A stretch of DNA of 64,000 nt from NCBI RefSeq assembly GCF_001269925.1, contig NZ_LHVO01000053.1, forward strand, positions 248,001-312,000, in the 5' to 3' direction. The stretch comes from Pseudomonas sp. MIACH (GTDB taxonomy: Bacteria; Pseudomonadota; Gammaproteobacteria; Pseudomonadales; Pseudomonadaceae). The position numbers and the translations under genes are program-made. This document shows positions 50,790 through 58,796 of the stretch, in pieces (the stretch's first letter is position 1; every line of letters starts with the position of its first letter). The notes beneath the pieces are model-generated. The model was not told the origin of the DNA. It searched no databases and saw only the letters and a list, made by a program, of their open reading frames with translations.

Positions 50790-51835
50790 GGGCTGTCCGT
50801 CTGCCCCACCGGCACCAGATCAACAAGCTCGCGCACCAAGACAGTGGCGAAGCATCCGGCCGGCAGGACGAATTCCAATTGCAGAATGTCAGGCCCGGGA
50901 TAATGCCACGTCAACCCGCCAATGGGCAGTCGAAGAATGCGACGTTCCTGGCTCATGCCGGCATTCACCAGCCAATCACGCAGGTCGGCTTCACCCTCGG
51001 CAACCGCCTGTTCCAACTCAAATGTGGCGCCCGTCGCCGGAGAATCACCCTCGCCCCACTGCGGGCCGGTGGGATGCAGGTCCAGGATCGCCAGGCGCGG
51101 GTCGCTGCACTCTGCCTCCCCCGCCGGAAAAAAGCTGCGGCTGTCGGTAAACGCCAGCAGATCACCCACTTGCGCGCGCTGCCACGAACCGTCGGCAACG
51201 CGTGCCGCCAATACTTTGTTGAAGAGAAAACTACGCGCGGTGGACAACAACCGCGAACGCACGTTGCGCTGCTCCGGCAGAGCCTTGCGCGCAGCCCATT
51301 CACGGGCGTCGACGACATTGCCACCGTTGTGGCCAAAGCGTTGGGTGCCGAAATAGTTGGGAATGCCGTGCTGGGCAATCAGTTGCAACCGTGCGTCGAT
51401 GGCAGCGGTATCACCGACCAATTGGGTCAGGCGCAAGGTAAAGCCGTTGGCCGAATGTGCGCCACGCTGCAGCTTGCGCTTGTGGCGGGCGGTTTTCAGG
51501 ATCTTGAGGGTGTCGTTCTCCGCCCCGCTCATGTCCGGATCGGCCTTGCCCGGCAGTTGCACACTGAACCACTGGCGGGTCAACGCCTGGCGATCCTTGA
51601 GCCCGGCATAGCTGACCGTGCGCAACGGCACGCCGGCAGCCTTGGCGATACGCCGCGCGGCTTCCTCAGTGTTGAGCCCGCGCTTTTCAACCCACAACCA
51701 CAGGTGCTCGCCTTCGCCGGTAAGCGGAATATCGAGCACTTCGTCAACCTGGAAATCTTCAGCAGTGGCCTTCAGGACGGCGCTGCCCAGGGCCTCGCCA
51801 TAGGCACGCGGGCCCAGCAGTTGCAGATCGTTCAT
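50777..51835 (-). CDS. truD: tRNA pseudouridine(13) synthase TruD
   Basis: A 352-residue enzyme that makes pseudouridine at position 13 of tRNA-Glu. Catalytic Asp lies in VSYAGLKDRQALTRQWFS (about residue 85). NYFGTQRFGHNGGNV is the TRUD signature, and FRVDEVL-type entry is seen as DFQVDEVLDIPLTG. Length matches the family (349). It overlaps ispF by 4 bp (ATGA) upstream and surE by 13 bp downstream. Confidence 0.96.
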   Translation of the reverse strand: MNDLQLLGPRAYGEALGSAVLKATAEDFQVDEVLDIPLTGEGEHLWLWVEKRGLNTEEAARRIAKAAGVPLRTVSYAGLKDRQALTRQWFSVQLPGKADPDMSGAENDTLKILKTARHKRKLQRGAHSANGFTLRLTQLVGDTAAIDARLQLIAQHGIPNYFGTQRFGHNGGNVVDAREWAARKALPEQRNVRSRLLSTARSFLFNKVLAARVADGSWQRAQVGDLLAFTDSRSFFPAGEAECSDPRLAILDLHPTGPQWGEGDSPATGATFELEQAVAEGEADLRDWLVNAGMSQERRILRLPIGGLTWHYPGPDILQLEFVLPAGCFATVLVRELVDLVPVGQTDSPCVF

Positions 51836-52305
51836 GCGCGCAGCAACAAGGCGACGGAGTGCACCGCAATGCCCTCTTCACGACCGGTGAATCCGAGCTT
51901 TTCGGTGGTGGTGGCTTTCACGTTGACTTGATCCAATTCAATTTGCAGGTCTGCGGCAATCAGTGCGCGCATGGATTCGATATGCGGGGCCATTTTCGGC
52001 GCCTGGGCCACGATAGTGTTATCGACGTTGCCGACCTTCCAGCCTTTGGCGTGGATCAGGCCGACCACATGGCGCAGCAAGACACGGCTGTCGGCGCCCT
52101 TGAAGGTCGGATCGGTATCCGGAAAGTGCTTGCCGATATCGCCCAGCGCCGCCGCGCCGAGCAAGGCATCGCTCAAGGCATGCAAGACAACGTCGCCGTC
52201 GGAATGAGCCAGCAACCCATGGTGGTGCGCAATGCGCACGCCGCCCAAGGTGATGAAATCGCCTTCAGCGAAACGGTGCACATCGTAGCCGTGGCCAATA
52301 CGCAT
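51832..52305 (-). CDS. ispF: 2-C-methyl-D-erythritol 2,4-cyclodiphosphate synthase
   Basis: A 157-residue enzyme of the MEP pathway to isoprenoids. MRIGHGYDVHRF gives the family start and zinc-binding Asp and His. AHSDGDVVLHALSDALLGAAALGDIGKHFPD (read in pieces) and IVAQAPKM follow. ATTTEKLGFTGREEGI is the C-terminal signature. The canonical start MRIGHG fixes the ATG at 52305, yet no ribosome binding site precedes it. The T tract of the upstream terminator runs directly into the ATG. Confidence 0.96.
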   Translation of the reverse strand: MRIGHGYDVHRFAEGDFITLGGVRIAHHHGLLAHSDGDVVLHALSDALLGAAALGDIGKHFPDTDPTFKGADSRVLLRHVVGLIHAKGWKVGNVDNTIVAQAPKMAPHIESMRALIAADLQIELDQVNVKATTTEKLGFTGREEGIAVHSVALLLRA

Positions 52306-52335
52306 AAAAAAACGCCCCGATTTAATTCAGGGCGT
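52306..52335 (-). terminator. Terminator of the adhC-fghA operon, touching the ispF start
   Basis: On minus, ACGCCCTGA and TCGGGGCGT pair over nine positions with one mismatch, loop ATTAAA, followed by TTTTTTT and then directly by the ATG of ispF. It ends fghA and also occupies the place where an ispF ribosome binding site should be. Confidence 0.85.
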
Positions 52336-52359
52336 GATTCTACCTACTTTTGCCTCACA

Positions 52360-53205
52360 TTAACCGAGCAAAGCACGACCATGGTGTCGCAAATGGTCTT
52401 CGATGAAGCTGGCGATAAAAAAGTAGCTGTGGTCGTAGCCGGGCTGCAGGCGCAGTTCCAATGGATGGCTGGCCGCCTTGGCCGCTTGCTGCAAAGCTTC
52501 GGGCTTGAGCTGCACGGCAAGGAAATCGTCGCGGTCGCCCTGATCCACCAGCAACGGCAGCTTTTCCGAGGCTTCGCTGATCAGCACACAGGCATCCCAT
52601 TCACGCCACTTGGAACGCTCTTCACCGAGGTAGCGCGAGAAAGCTTTCTGACCCCATGGGCAATCCATCGGATTGTTAATCGGAGAAAACGCCGACACCG
52701 ACAGGTAACGCCCAGGGTTGCGCAAGGCACACACCAACGCACCGTGGCCGCCCATGGAGTGGCCGCTGATACCGCGTTTGTCCGAAGCCGGGAAATGCGC
52801 TTCAACCAATGCCGGCAATTCATGCACCACGTAGTCATGCATCCGATAGTGCTTGGCCCAAGGCTCCTGGGTGGCATTCAGGTAGAACCCTGCACCCAGG
52901 CCAAAATCCCAGGCGTTATCCGGGTCGCCCGGTACACCGGGCCCACGGGGACTGGTGTCGGGTGCGACGATGATCAGCCCCAACTCGGCGGCCATGCGCT
53001 GGGCGCCGGCTTTCTGCATGAAATTCTCATCGGTGCAGGTCAACCCGGACAGCCAGTACAGCACCGGCAGCCTGCCGCCCTGCTCGGCTTGCGGCGGCAG
53101 GTAGACGGCGAAGGTCATGTCACAGCCGAGCACATCGGAGTGATGCTTGTAGCGTTTATGCCAGCCGCCGAAGCTCTTCTGGCACGACAGGTTTTCCAGA
53201 CTCAT
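52360..53205 (-). CDS. fghA: S-formylglutathione hydrolase
   Basis: A 281-residue esterase that splits S-formylglutathione to formate and glutathione, second step of formaldehyde removal. The nucleophile Ser is in ISGHSMGGHGALV (GHSMG), with the esterase D family start FGGWHKRYKHHSDVLGCDM read in parts. DNAWDFGLGAGFYLNAT and YDHSYFFIASFIEDH (catalytic His) are conserved. It lies 8 bp behind adhC and the pair is closed by a terminator. Confidence 0.95.
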   Translation of the reverse strand: MSLENLSCQKSFGGWHKRYKHHSDVLGCDMTFAVYLPPQAEQGGRLPVLYWLSGLTCTDENFMQKAGAQRMAAELGLIIVAPDTSPRGPGVPGDPDNAWDFGLGAGFYLNATQEPWAKHYRMHDYVVHELPALVEAHFPASDKRGISGHSMGGHGALVCALRNPGRYLSVSAFSPINNPMDCPWGQKAFSRYLGEERSKWREWDACVLISEASEKLPLLVDQGDRDDFLAVQLKPEALQQAAKAASHPLELRLQPGYDHSYFFIASFIEDHLRHHGRALLG

Positions 53206-53213
53206 GGCCGACC

Positions 53214-54326
53214 TCAGAAGTGGATGACGGTACGAATGCTCTTGCCTTCATGCATCAGGTCAAACGCTTTGTTGATGTCTTCCAGGCCCATGGTGTGGGT
53301 GATGAAGGTGTCCAGCGGGATCTCGCCGGTCTGAGCCATTTCCACGTAGCTTGGCAACTCGGTACGGCCGCGTACGCCACCGAACGCCGAGCCACGCCAG
53401 ACGCGACCGGTCACCAGTTGGAATGGACGCGTGGAGATTTCCTGGCCAGCACCGGCAACGCCGATGATCACCGACTCGCCCCAACCTTTATGGCAGCACT
53501 CAAGCGCGGCGCGCATCAGTTGCACGTTGCCGATGCATTCGAAGGAAAAGTCCACGCCGCCGTCGGTCAAGTCGACAATCACGTCCTGGATCGGGCGGTC
53601 GTAGTCTTTCGGGTTGATACAGTCGGTGGCGCCCAGTTGTTTGGCGATTTCGAACTTGGCCGGGTTGATGTCAATCGCAATGATACGGCCGGCCTTGGCC
53701 TTGACCGCACCGATCACGGCCGACAGACCGATACCGCCAAGACCGAAGATGGCCACGGTGTCGCCAGGCTTGACCTTGGCGGTGTTGATCACTGCACCGA
53801 TGCCGGTGGTAACGCCACAGCCGAGCAGGCAGACCTTCTCCAGCGGTGCTTCTTTAGGAATCTTGGCGACGGAAATTTCCGGCAGCACGGTGTACTCGGA
53901 GAACGTCGAAGTCCCCATGTAGTGGAAAATCGGCTGGCCCTTGTAGGAGAAACGCGTGGTGCCATCCGGCATCAGGCCTTTACCTTGGGTAGAACGAATG
54001 GCCTGGCACAGGTTGGTCTTGCCCGACAGGCAGAATTTGCACTTGCCGCATTCCGGGGTGTACAGCGGGATCACATGGTCGCCGACCGCCACCGACGTCA
54101 CGCCCTCGCCGATGGCCTCGACCACAGCACCGCCTTCATGGCCAAGGATCGACGGGAAGATGCCTTCCGGGTCAGCGCCGGACAAGGTGTAGGCGTCGGT
54201 GTGGCAGACCCCGGAGGCGACCACACGCAACAGCACTTCGCCAGCCTTGGGCATGGCCACATCGACTTCCACGATCTCGAGGGGTTTCTTGGCTTCAAAG
54301 GCAACGGCAGCGCGGGACTTGATCAT
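53214..54326 (-). CDS. adhC: S-(hydroxymethyl)glutathione dehydrogenase, class III alcohol dehydrogenase
   Basis: A 370-residue zinc- and NAD-dependent enzyme, first step of glutathione-linked formaldehyde oxidation. GVCHTDAYTLSGADPEG gives the catalytic zinc Cys. LGHEGGAVVEAIGEGVTSV and the structural-zinc cysteines in PECGKCKFCLSGKTNLC (read in parts) follow. IFGLGGIGLSAVIGA binds NAD. Length matches AdhC/FrmA (369). It is divergent from the LysR gene at 54436. Confidence 0.96.
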   Translation of the reverse strand: MIKSRAAVAFEAKKPLEIVEVDVAMPKAGEVLLRVVASGVCHTDAYTLSGADPEGIFPSILGHEGGAVVEAIGEGVTSVAVGDHVIPLYTPECGKCKFCLSGKTNLCQAIRSTQGKGLMPDGTTRFSYKGQPIFHYMGTSTFSEYTVLPEISVAKIPKEAPLEKVCLLGCGVTTGIGAVINTAKVKPGDTVAIFGLGGIGLSAVIGAVKAKAGRIIAIDINPAKFEIAKQLGATDCINPKDYDRPIQDVIVDLTDGGVDFSFECIGNVQLMRAALECCHKGWGESVIIGVAGAGQEISTRPFQLVTGRVWRGSAFGGVRGRTELPSYVEMAQTGEIPLDTFITHTMGLEDINKAFDLMHEGKSIRTVIHF

Positions 54327-54382
54327 CCGGGTTTCTCCATCGGGTTAAAAACTGAGGCGGTGAGTGTAAAACATGGCTCGTT

Positions 54383-54393
54383 GATTAATAATC
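54383..54393. promoter_or_regulatory. Dyad in the adhC / LysR intergenic region
   Basis: GATTA-A-TAATC, an 11-bp dyad centred between the divergent adhC and LysR genes. It is a candidate operator for the LysR protein (GfnR type) but is short. Confidence 0.35.
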
Positions 54394-54435
54394 CAGGCGA
54401 AAGCAAAACTTTATTGCCGTACAGGGATAATCACC

Positions 54436-55332
54436 GTGCTGGAAAACCGTTGGGAAGGCATCGATGAATTTGTCGCCGTCGCCGAATGCAGCCAATTCAC
54501 GGCAGCCGCCGAGCGGCTGGGGGTGTCGTCATCCCACATCAGCCGCCAAGTGGCGCGCCTGGAAGAGCGCCTGCAAACGCGGTTGCTGTATCGCAGTACC
54601 CGTAAGGTGACCCTGACTGAAGCGGGTCAGACATTTCTGCAACATTGCCAGCGTCTACAGGACGGCCGCGAAGAAGCTCTGCGTGCGGTGGGTGACCTTG
54701 CCAGCGAGCCAAAAGGCATGTTGCGCATGACCTGCGCGGTGGCCTATGGCGAGCGGTTTATCGTGCCGCTGGTGACGCGGTTCATGGGTTTGTACCCGCA
54801 ACTACGGGTCGATATCGAACTGAGCAACCGCCAACTGGACCTGGTGCACGAAGGCCTCGACCTGGCGATTCGCCTGGGGCGCTTGCAGGACTCGCGCATG
54901 GTCGCCAGCCGTCTCGCGCCTCGGCGCATGTACCTGTGCGCGTCGCCTTCCTACCTGGCCAGGTATGGTCGGCCACATAGTTTGTCGGAACTGAGCCGGC
55001 ATAACTGCCTGATCGGCAGCTCGGACATTTGGCAATTGGCCCAGGACGGACGCGAATTTTCCCAACGGGTGCAGGGCAACTGGCGCTGCAACAGTGGGCA
55101 AGCGGTGTTGGATGCGGCGTTGCAAGGGGTGGGCTTGTGCCAACTGCCGGACTATTACGTGCTGGAGCATCTGCACAGCGGCGCGCTGGTGTCGCTGCTG
55201 GAGGCGCATCAGCCGCCGAATACGGCCGTGTGGGCGTTGTATCCGCAGCAGCGGCATTTGTCGCCGAAGGTCAGGAAGTTGGTGGATTTCTTGAAAGAGG
55301 GGTTGGCCGAGCGGCCGGAGTACAGTGGTTGA
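54436..55332 (+). CDS. gfnR: LysR family regulator, GfnR-like
   Basis: A 298-residue LysR protein. The DNA-binding helix-turn-helix reads FTAAAERLGVSSSHISRQVARLE (in parts), with KVTLTEAGQTFLQH in the linker. The effector domain contains MLRMTCAVAYGERFIVPLV. The start is GTG. In P. aeruginosa the gene in this place, next to adhC-fghA, is GfnR, the activator of formaldehyde detoxification. The position and divergent layout make the same role likely here. Confidence 0.88.
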   Translation: MLENRWEGIDEFVAVAECSQFTAAAERLGVSSSHISRQVARLEERLQTRLLYRSTRKVTLTEAGQTFLQHCQRLQDGREEALRAVGDLASEPKGMLRMTCAVAYGERFIVPLVTRFMGLYPQLRVDIELSNRQLDLVHEGLDLAIRLGRLQDSRMVASRLAPRRMYLCASPSYLARYGRPHSLSELSRHNCLIGSSDIWQLAQDGREFSQRVQGNWRCNSGQAVLDAALQGVGLCQLPDYYVLEHLHSGALVSLLEAHQPPNTAVWALYPQQRHLSPKVRKLVDFLKEGLAERPEYSG

Positions 55333-56040
55333 TTAACGACGATTCGCCCACCGCAACCGCAGCCACTCCAGGTCTTCCGGCCGGGTCACCTTGATATTGT
55401 CCGACCGCCCTTCGATCAAACGCGGCGCCTGCCCAGCCCATTCCATCGCCGAGGCTTCGTCGGTGATCACCGCATCGGCCACCAGGCTATCAGCCAATGC
55501 GCGGTGCAAGGCTCCCAAGCGGAACATCTGCGGCGTATAGGCTTGCCAGATCAAACTGCGGTCAACGGTTTCCACCACCCGACCCTGCTTGTCGACGCGT
55601 TTGAGGGTGTCGCGGGCCGGTACAGCGAGCAGGCCGCCTACCGGATCGTCCGCCAACTCGGCCAACAACGTGTCGAGGTCATCACGGCTCAGGTTAGGCC
55701 GCGCCGCATCGTGTACCAACACCCAATCATCATCGCTGGCGCCCAGGGCATTGAGCTGCAAGAGTGCATTGAGCACCGAGCCCGAGCGCTCCGAACCACC
55801 GTCCGCACGTTGGATACGCGGGTCAGCGGCGCACGCCAGGGTGGGCCAATACGGATCTTCAGCAGCAAGACTGACCACCAACCCCTTGAGGTTGGGATGG
55901 TCGAGAAAACAGCCGAGGCTGTGTTCGAGAATAGTGCGCGCGCCCAACTGCAAGTATTGCTTGGGACGGTCCGCGGCCATACGGGCACCGACGCCCGCGG
56001 CAGGTATCACGGCCCAGAAGGCCGGCAAACAGGGGTTCAT
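55333..56040 (-). CDS. ispD: 2-C-methyl-D-erythritol 4-phosphate cytidylyltransferase
   Basis: A 235-residue enzyme of the MEP pathway that links CTP to methylerythritol phosphate. The nucleotide loop AVIPAAGVGARMAADRPKQYL (in two pieces) opens the protein. VLVHDAARPNLSRDDLD and AVPARDTLKR follow. VITDEASAMEWAG is the IspD signature. It overlaps ftsB by 4 bp upstream, a layout seen in many gammaproteobacteria. Confidence 0.96.
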   Translation of the reverse strand: MNPCLPAFWAVIPAAGVGARMAADRPKQYLQLGARTILEHSLGCFLDHPNLKGLVVSLAAEDPYWPTLACAADPRIQRADGGSERSGSVLNALLQLNALGASDDDWVLVHDAARPNLSRDDLDTLLAELADDPVGGLLAVPARDTLKRVDKQGRVVETVDRSLIWQAYTPQMFRLGALHRALADSLVADAVITDEASAMEWAGQAPRLIEGRSDNIKVTRPEDLEWLRLRWANRR

Positions 56041-56315
56041 TGGGCCAACTGGTAGAGGGTTTCGCCCTCCTTGACCATGCCCAACTCATGACGAGCGCGT
56101 TCTTCAACGGTCTCGGTGCCTTTTTTCAGCTCAAGTACTTCGGCATCGAGGACGCGGTTGCGCTCCAGCAGGCGTTCGTTCTCGGCGTGCTGGTCGGCAA
56201 TTTGCTGGGTCAGGTCTTTTACTTGCGCAAAGCTGCCATTACCCACCCATAGGCGGTACTGCAGGCCAGCCAGCAACAAGAGCAAGACGAGGAACAACCA
56301 ATTGGGACTGCGCAT
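56037..56315 (-). CDS. ftsB: Cell division protein FtsB
   Basis: A 92-residue divisome protein with one N-terminal span (WLFLVLLLLLAGLQYRLWVG) and a periplasmic coiled coil (IADQHAENERLLERNRVLDAEV read in parts). It bridges FtsL and FtsQ. I chose the ATG at 56315 (MRSPNWLF), the standard start. The longer frame to 56459 would add an unlikely basic stretch. It overlaps ispD and follows eno on the same strand. Confidence 0.95.
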   Translation of the reverse strand: MRSPNWLFLVLLLLLAGLQYRLWVGNGSFAQVKDLTQQIADQHAENERLLERNRVLDAEVLELKKGTETVEERARHELGMVKEGETLYQLAQ

Positions 56316-56498
56316 CGAATATCGGGTATCCAGTGAAAAAAGACGCCATGCATAACTTTTACAGCAACTGATAGCACGAAGCCTGGAAGAACCAGGCTTG
56401 TGCTTGATAGCCATCAGATTAGCGCCGAAATGTTCACTATCGTGAATTTTCCGACGCAATCCGCCGACTTTTTACCACGCTTTACTCTTAACTAGCGA

Positions 56499-57788
56499 TC
56501 AGCCGCGAAACTCGCCGCGACCGTTGTACTTGGCTTTGCCGGCCAGTTGCTCTTCGATACGCAGCAATTGGTTGTACTTGGACACACGGTCAGAGCGGCA
56601 CAGGGAGCCGGTCTTGATCTGGCCCGCCGAAGTGCCCACGGCCAGGTCGGCGATGGTCGAATCTTCGGTTTCGCCGGAGCGGTGCGAGATCACGGCGGTG
56701 TAGCCCGCTGCCTTGGCCATCTGGATGGCTTCCAGGGTTTCGGTCAGGGTGCCGATCTGGTTGAACTTGATCAGGATCGAGTTGGCGATCTTTTTGTCGA
56801 TGCCTTCTTTCAGGATCTTGGTGTTGGTCACGAACAAGTCGTCACCCACCAGCTGGACTTTCTCGCCAATCTTGTCGGTGAGAATCTTCCAGCCATCCCA
56901 GTCGGACTCGTCCAGGCCGTCTTCGATCGAGATGATCGGATAGCGCTGGGTCAGGCCCTTCAGGTACTCGGCAAAACCTTCGGAGTTGAACACCTGGCCT
57001 TCGCCGGACAGGTTGTATTTGCCATCTTCGTAGAACTCGCTGGCAGCGCAGTCCAGGGCCAGGGTCACATCGGTGCCCAGTGTGTAGCCAGCGTTGGCCA
57101 CGGCTTCGGAGATCACTTTCAGTGCATCTTCGTTGGACGCCAGGTTCGGTGCGAAACCACCTTCGTCACCCACGGCAGTGCTCAGGCCACGGGCCTTCAG
57201 CACGGCTTTGAGGTGATGGAAAATCTCGGTGCCCATGCGCAGGCCTTCGGAGAAGGTCTTGGCGCCGACCGGCTGCACCATGAATTCCTGGATATCGACG
57301 TTGTTGTCGGCATGCTCGCCACCGTTGATGATGTTCATCATCGGAACCGGCATCGAGTACACACCCGGGGTACCGTTCAGGTTGGCGATGTGGGCGTACA
57401 ACGGCAGGTCCTGGTCCTGGGCGGCGGCCTTGGCAGCAGCCAGGGACACGGCGAGGATGGCGTTGGCGCCCAGGCTGCCTTTGTTTTCGGTGCCGTCGAG
57501 TTTGATCATCGCGTGGTCCAGGGCTTTCTGGTCCAGCGGGTCTTTGCCCAGCAGCAGGTCACGGATCGGGCCGTTGATGTTGGCTACAGCCTTGAGTACA
57601 CCCTTGCCCAGGTAACGGCTCTTGTCGCCATCACGCAGTTCCAGCGCTTCGCGCGAACCTGTGGAAGCACCGGACGGCGCGCAGGCGCTGCCGATGATGC
57701 CGTTATCGAGAAGCACGTCGGCTTCGACGGTGGGGTTGCCACGGGAGTCGAGAACTTCACGACCTTTGATGTCGACGATTTTTGCCAT
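56499..57788 (-). CDS. eno: Enolase
   Basis: A 429-residue glycolytic enzyme that converts 2-phosphoglycerate to phosphoenolpyruvate, and is also a part of the RNA degradosome in related bacteria. AKIVDIKGREVLDSRGNPTV fixes the start at the ATG at 57788. Catalytic and Mg residues lie in MNIINGGEHADNNVDIQEFM, ALDCAASEFY, ISIEDGLDESDWDGW and IKFNQIGTLTETLEA. SHRSGETEDSTIADLAVG is the lid and signature. It lies 180 bp from ftsB and 158 bp from kdsA. Confidence 0.97.
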   Translation of the reverse strand: MAKIVDIKGREVLDSRGNPTVEADVLLDNGIIGSACAPSGASTGSREALELRDGDKSRYLGKGVLKAVANINGPIRDLLLGKDPLDQKALDHAMIKLDGTENKGSLGANAILAVSLAAAKAAAQDQDLPLYAHIANLNGTPGVYSMPVPMMNIINGGEHADNNVDIQEFMVQPVGAKTFSEGLRMGTEIFHHLKAVLKARGLSTAVGDEGGFAPNLASNEDALKVISEAVANAGYTLGTDVTLALDCAASEFYEDGKYNLSGEGQVFNSEGFAEYLKGLTQRYPIISIEDGLDESDWDGWKILTDKIGEKVQLVGDDLFVTNTKILKEGIDKKIANSILIKFNQIGTLTETLEAIQMAKAAGYTAVISHRSGETEDSTIADLAVGTSAGQIKTGSLCRSDRVSKYNQLLRIEEQLAGKAKYNGRGEFRG

Positions 57789-57888
57789 TGTTGTAAACAC
57801 TCCAAAGTTGACGAAAACGACGCAGCTGAAGGAAATCTTTTGACCGACCGCAAGGGTGGAACAACGGGGCAGGCTTGCAGGCGACAAG

Positions 57889-57910
57889 GCTCAGGCCCGT
57901 AGGCCTGAGC
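57889..57910. terminator. Hairpin between kdsA and eno
   Basis: Perfect 9-bp stem GCTCAGGCC / GGCCTGAGC with a CGTA loop. It has no T tract. It may mark the kdsA 3' end or form part of the eno leader. Confidence 0.5.
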
Positions 57911-57945
57911 GTAAAGCGTGGGAAAGTCTACCGGAGAATCAACGC

Positions 57946-58791
57946 TTACGCGGTCTCTACTGTCGGAAAACTCTTGACCAGTTCGTCCAACTGCTTGAGC
58001 TGGGCCAGGAAGGGTTCCAGCTTGTCCAGGCGCAGGGCGCATGGGCCGTCGCATTTGGCGTTGTCCGGGTCCGGGTGGGCTTCCAGGAACAGGCCAGCCA
58101 GGGACTGGCTGATGCCGGCCTTGGCCAGGTCCAGTACCTGGGCACGGCGCCCACCGGCAGAGTCGGCGCGACCACCGGGCATTTGCAGCGCGTGGGTCAC
58201 GTCGAAGAACACTGGGTATTCGAACTGTTTCATGATGCCGAAACCGAGCATGTCCACCACGAGGTTGTTGTAGCCGAAGCTCGAACCACGCTCGCAGAGG
58301 ATCAACTGGTCGTTACCCGCTTCCACGCACTTGTTCAGGATGTGTTTCATTTCCTGAGGTGCAAGGAACTGGGCTTTCTTGATATTGATCACAGCGCCGG
58401 TCTTGGCCATCGCAACGACCAGGTCGGTCTGGCGCGACAGGAAGGCCGGCAACTGGATGATGTCGCACACTTCGGCGACCACGGCAGCCTGTTCAGGCTC
58501 GTGGACGTCGGTGATGATCGGCACGCCGAAGGCTTGCTTGATGTCCTGGAAGATCCGCATGCCTTCTTCAAGGCCGGGGCCGCGATAGGAGGCCACGGAC
58601 GAACGGTTGGCCTTGTCGAAGCTGGCCTTGAACACGTAAGGGATACCCAGTTTCTCGGTAACCTTTACGTACTCTTCACAGACCTGCATCGCCATGTCAC
58701 GGCTTTCCAGCACGTTCATGCCGCCGAACAGCACCATGGGCTTGTCGTTGGCAATCTCGATGTCGCCAACGCGAATGATCTTCTGGGCCAT
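57946..58791 (-). CDS. kdsA: 3-deoxy-D-manno-octulosonate 8-phosphate synthase
   Basis: A 281-residue enzyme that condenses arabinose 5-phosphate with phosphoenolpyruvate to make KDO 8-phosphate for lipid A. Family segments are MVLFGGMNVLESRDMAMQVC in two parts, FKASFDKANRSSV, IITDVHEP, QTDLVVAMAKTG, and FGYNNLVVDMLGF. Length matches E. coli KdsA (284). It lies 5 bp after pyrG, so the two genes form a transcription unit. Confidence 0.96.
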   Translation of the reverse strand: MAQKIIRVGDIEIANDKPMVLFGGMNVLESRDMAMQVCEEYVKVTEKLGIPYVFKASFDKANRSSVASYRGPGLEEGMRIFQDIKQAFGVPIITDVHEPEQAAVVAEVCDIIQLPAFLSRQTDLVVAMAKTGAVINIKKAQFLAPQEMKHILNKCVEAGNDQLILCERGSSFGYNNLVVDMLGFGIMKQFEYPVFFDVTHALQMPGGRADSAGGRRAQVLDLAKAGISQSLAGLFLEAHPDPDNAKCDGPCALRLDKLEPFLAQLKQLDELVKSFPTVETA

Positions 58792-58796
58792 CAGGT

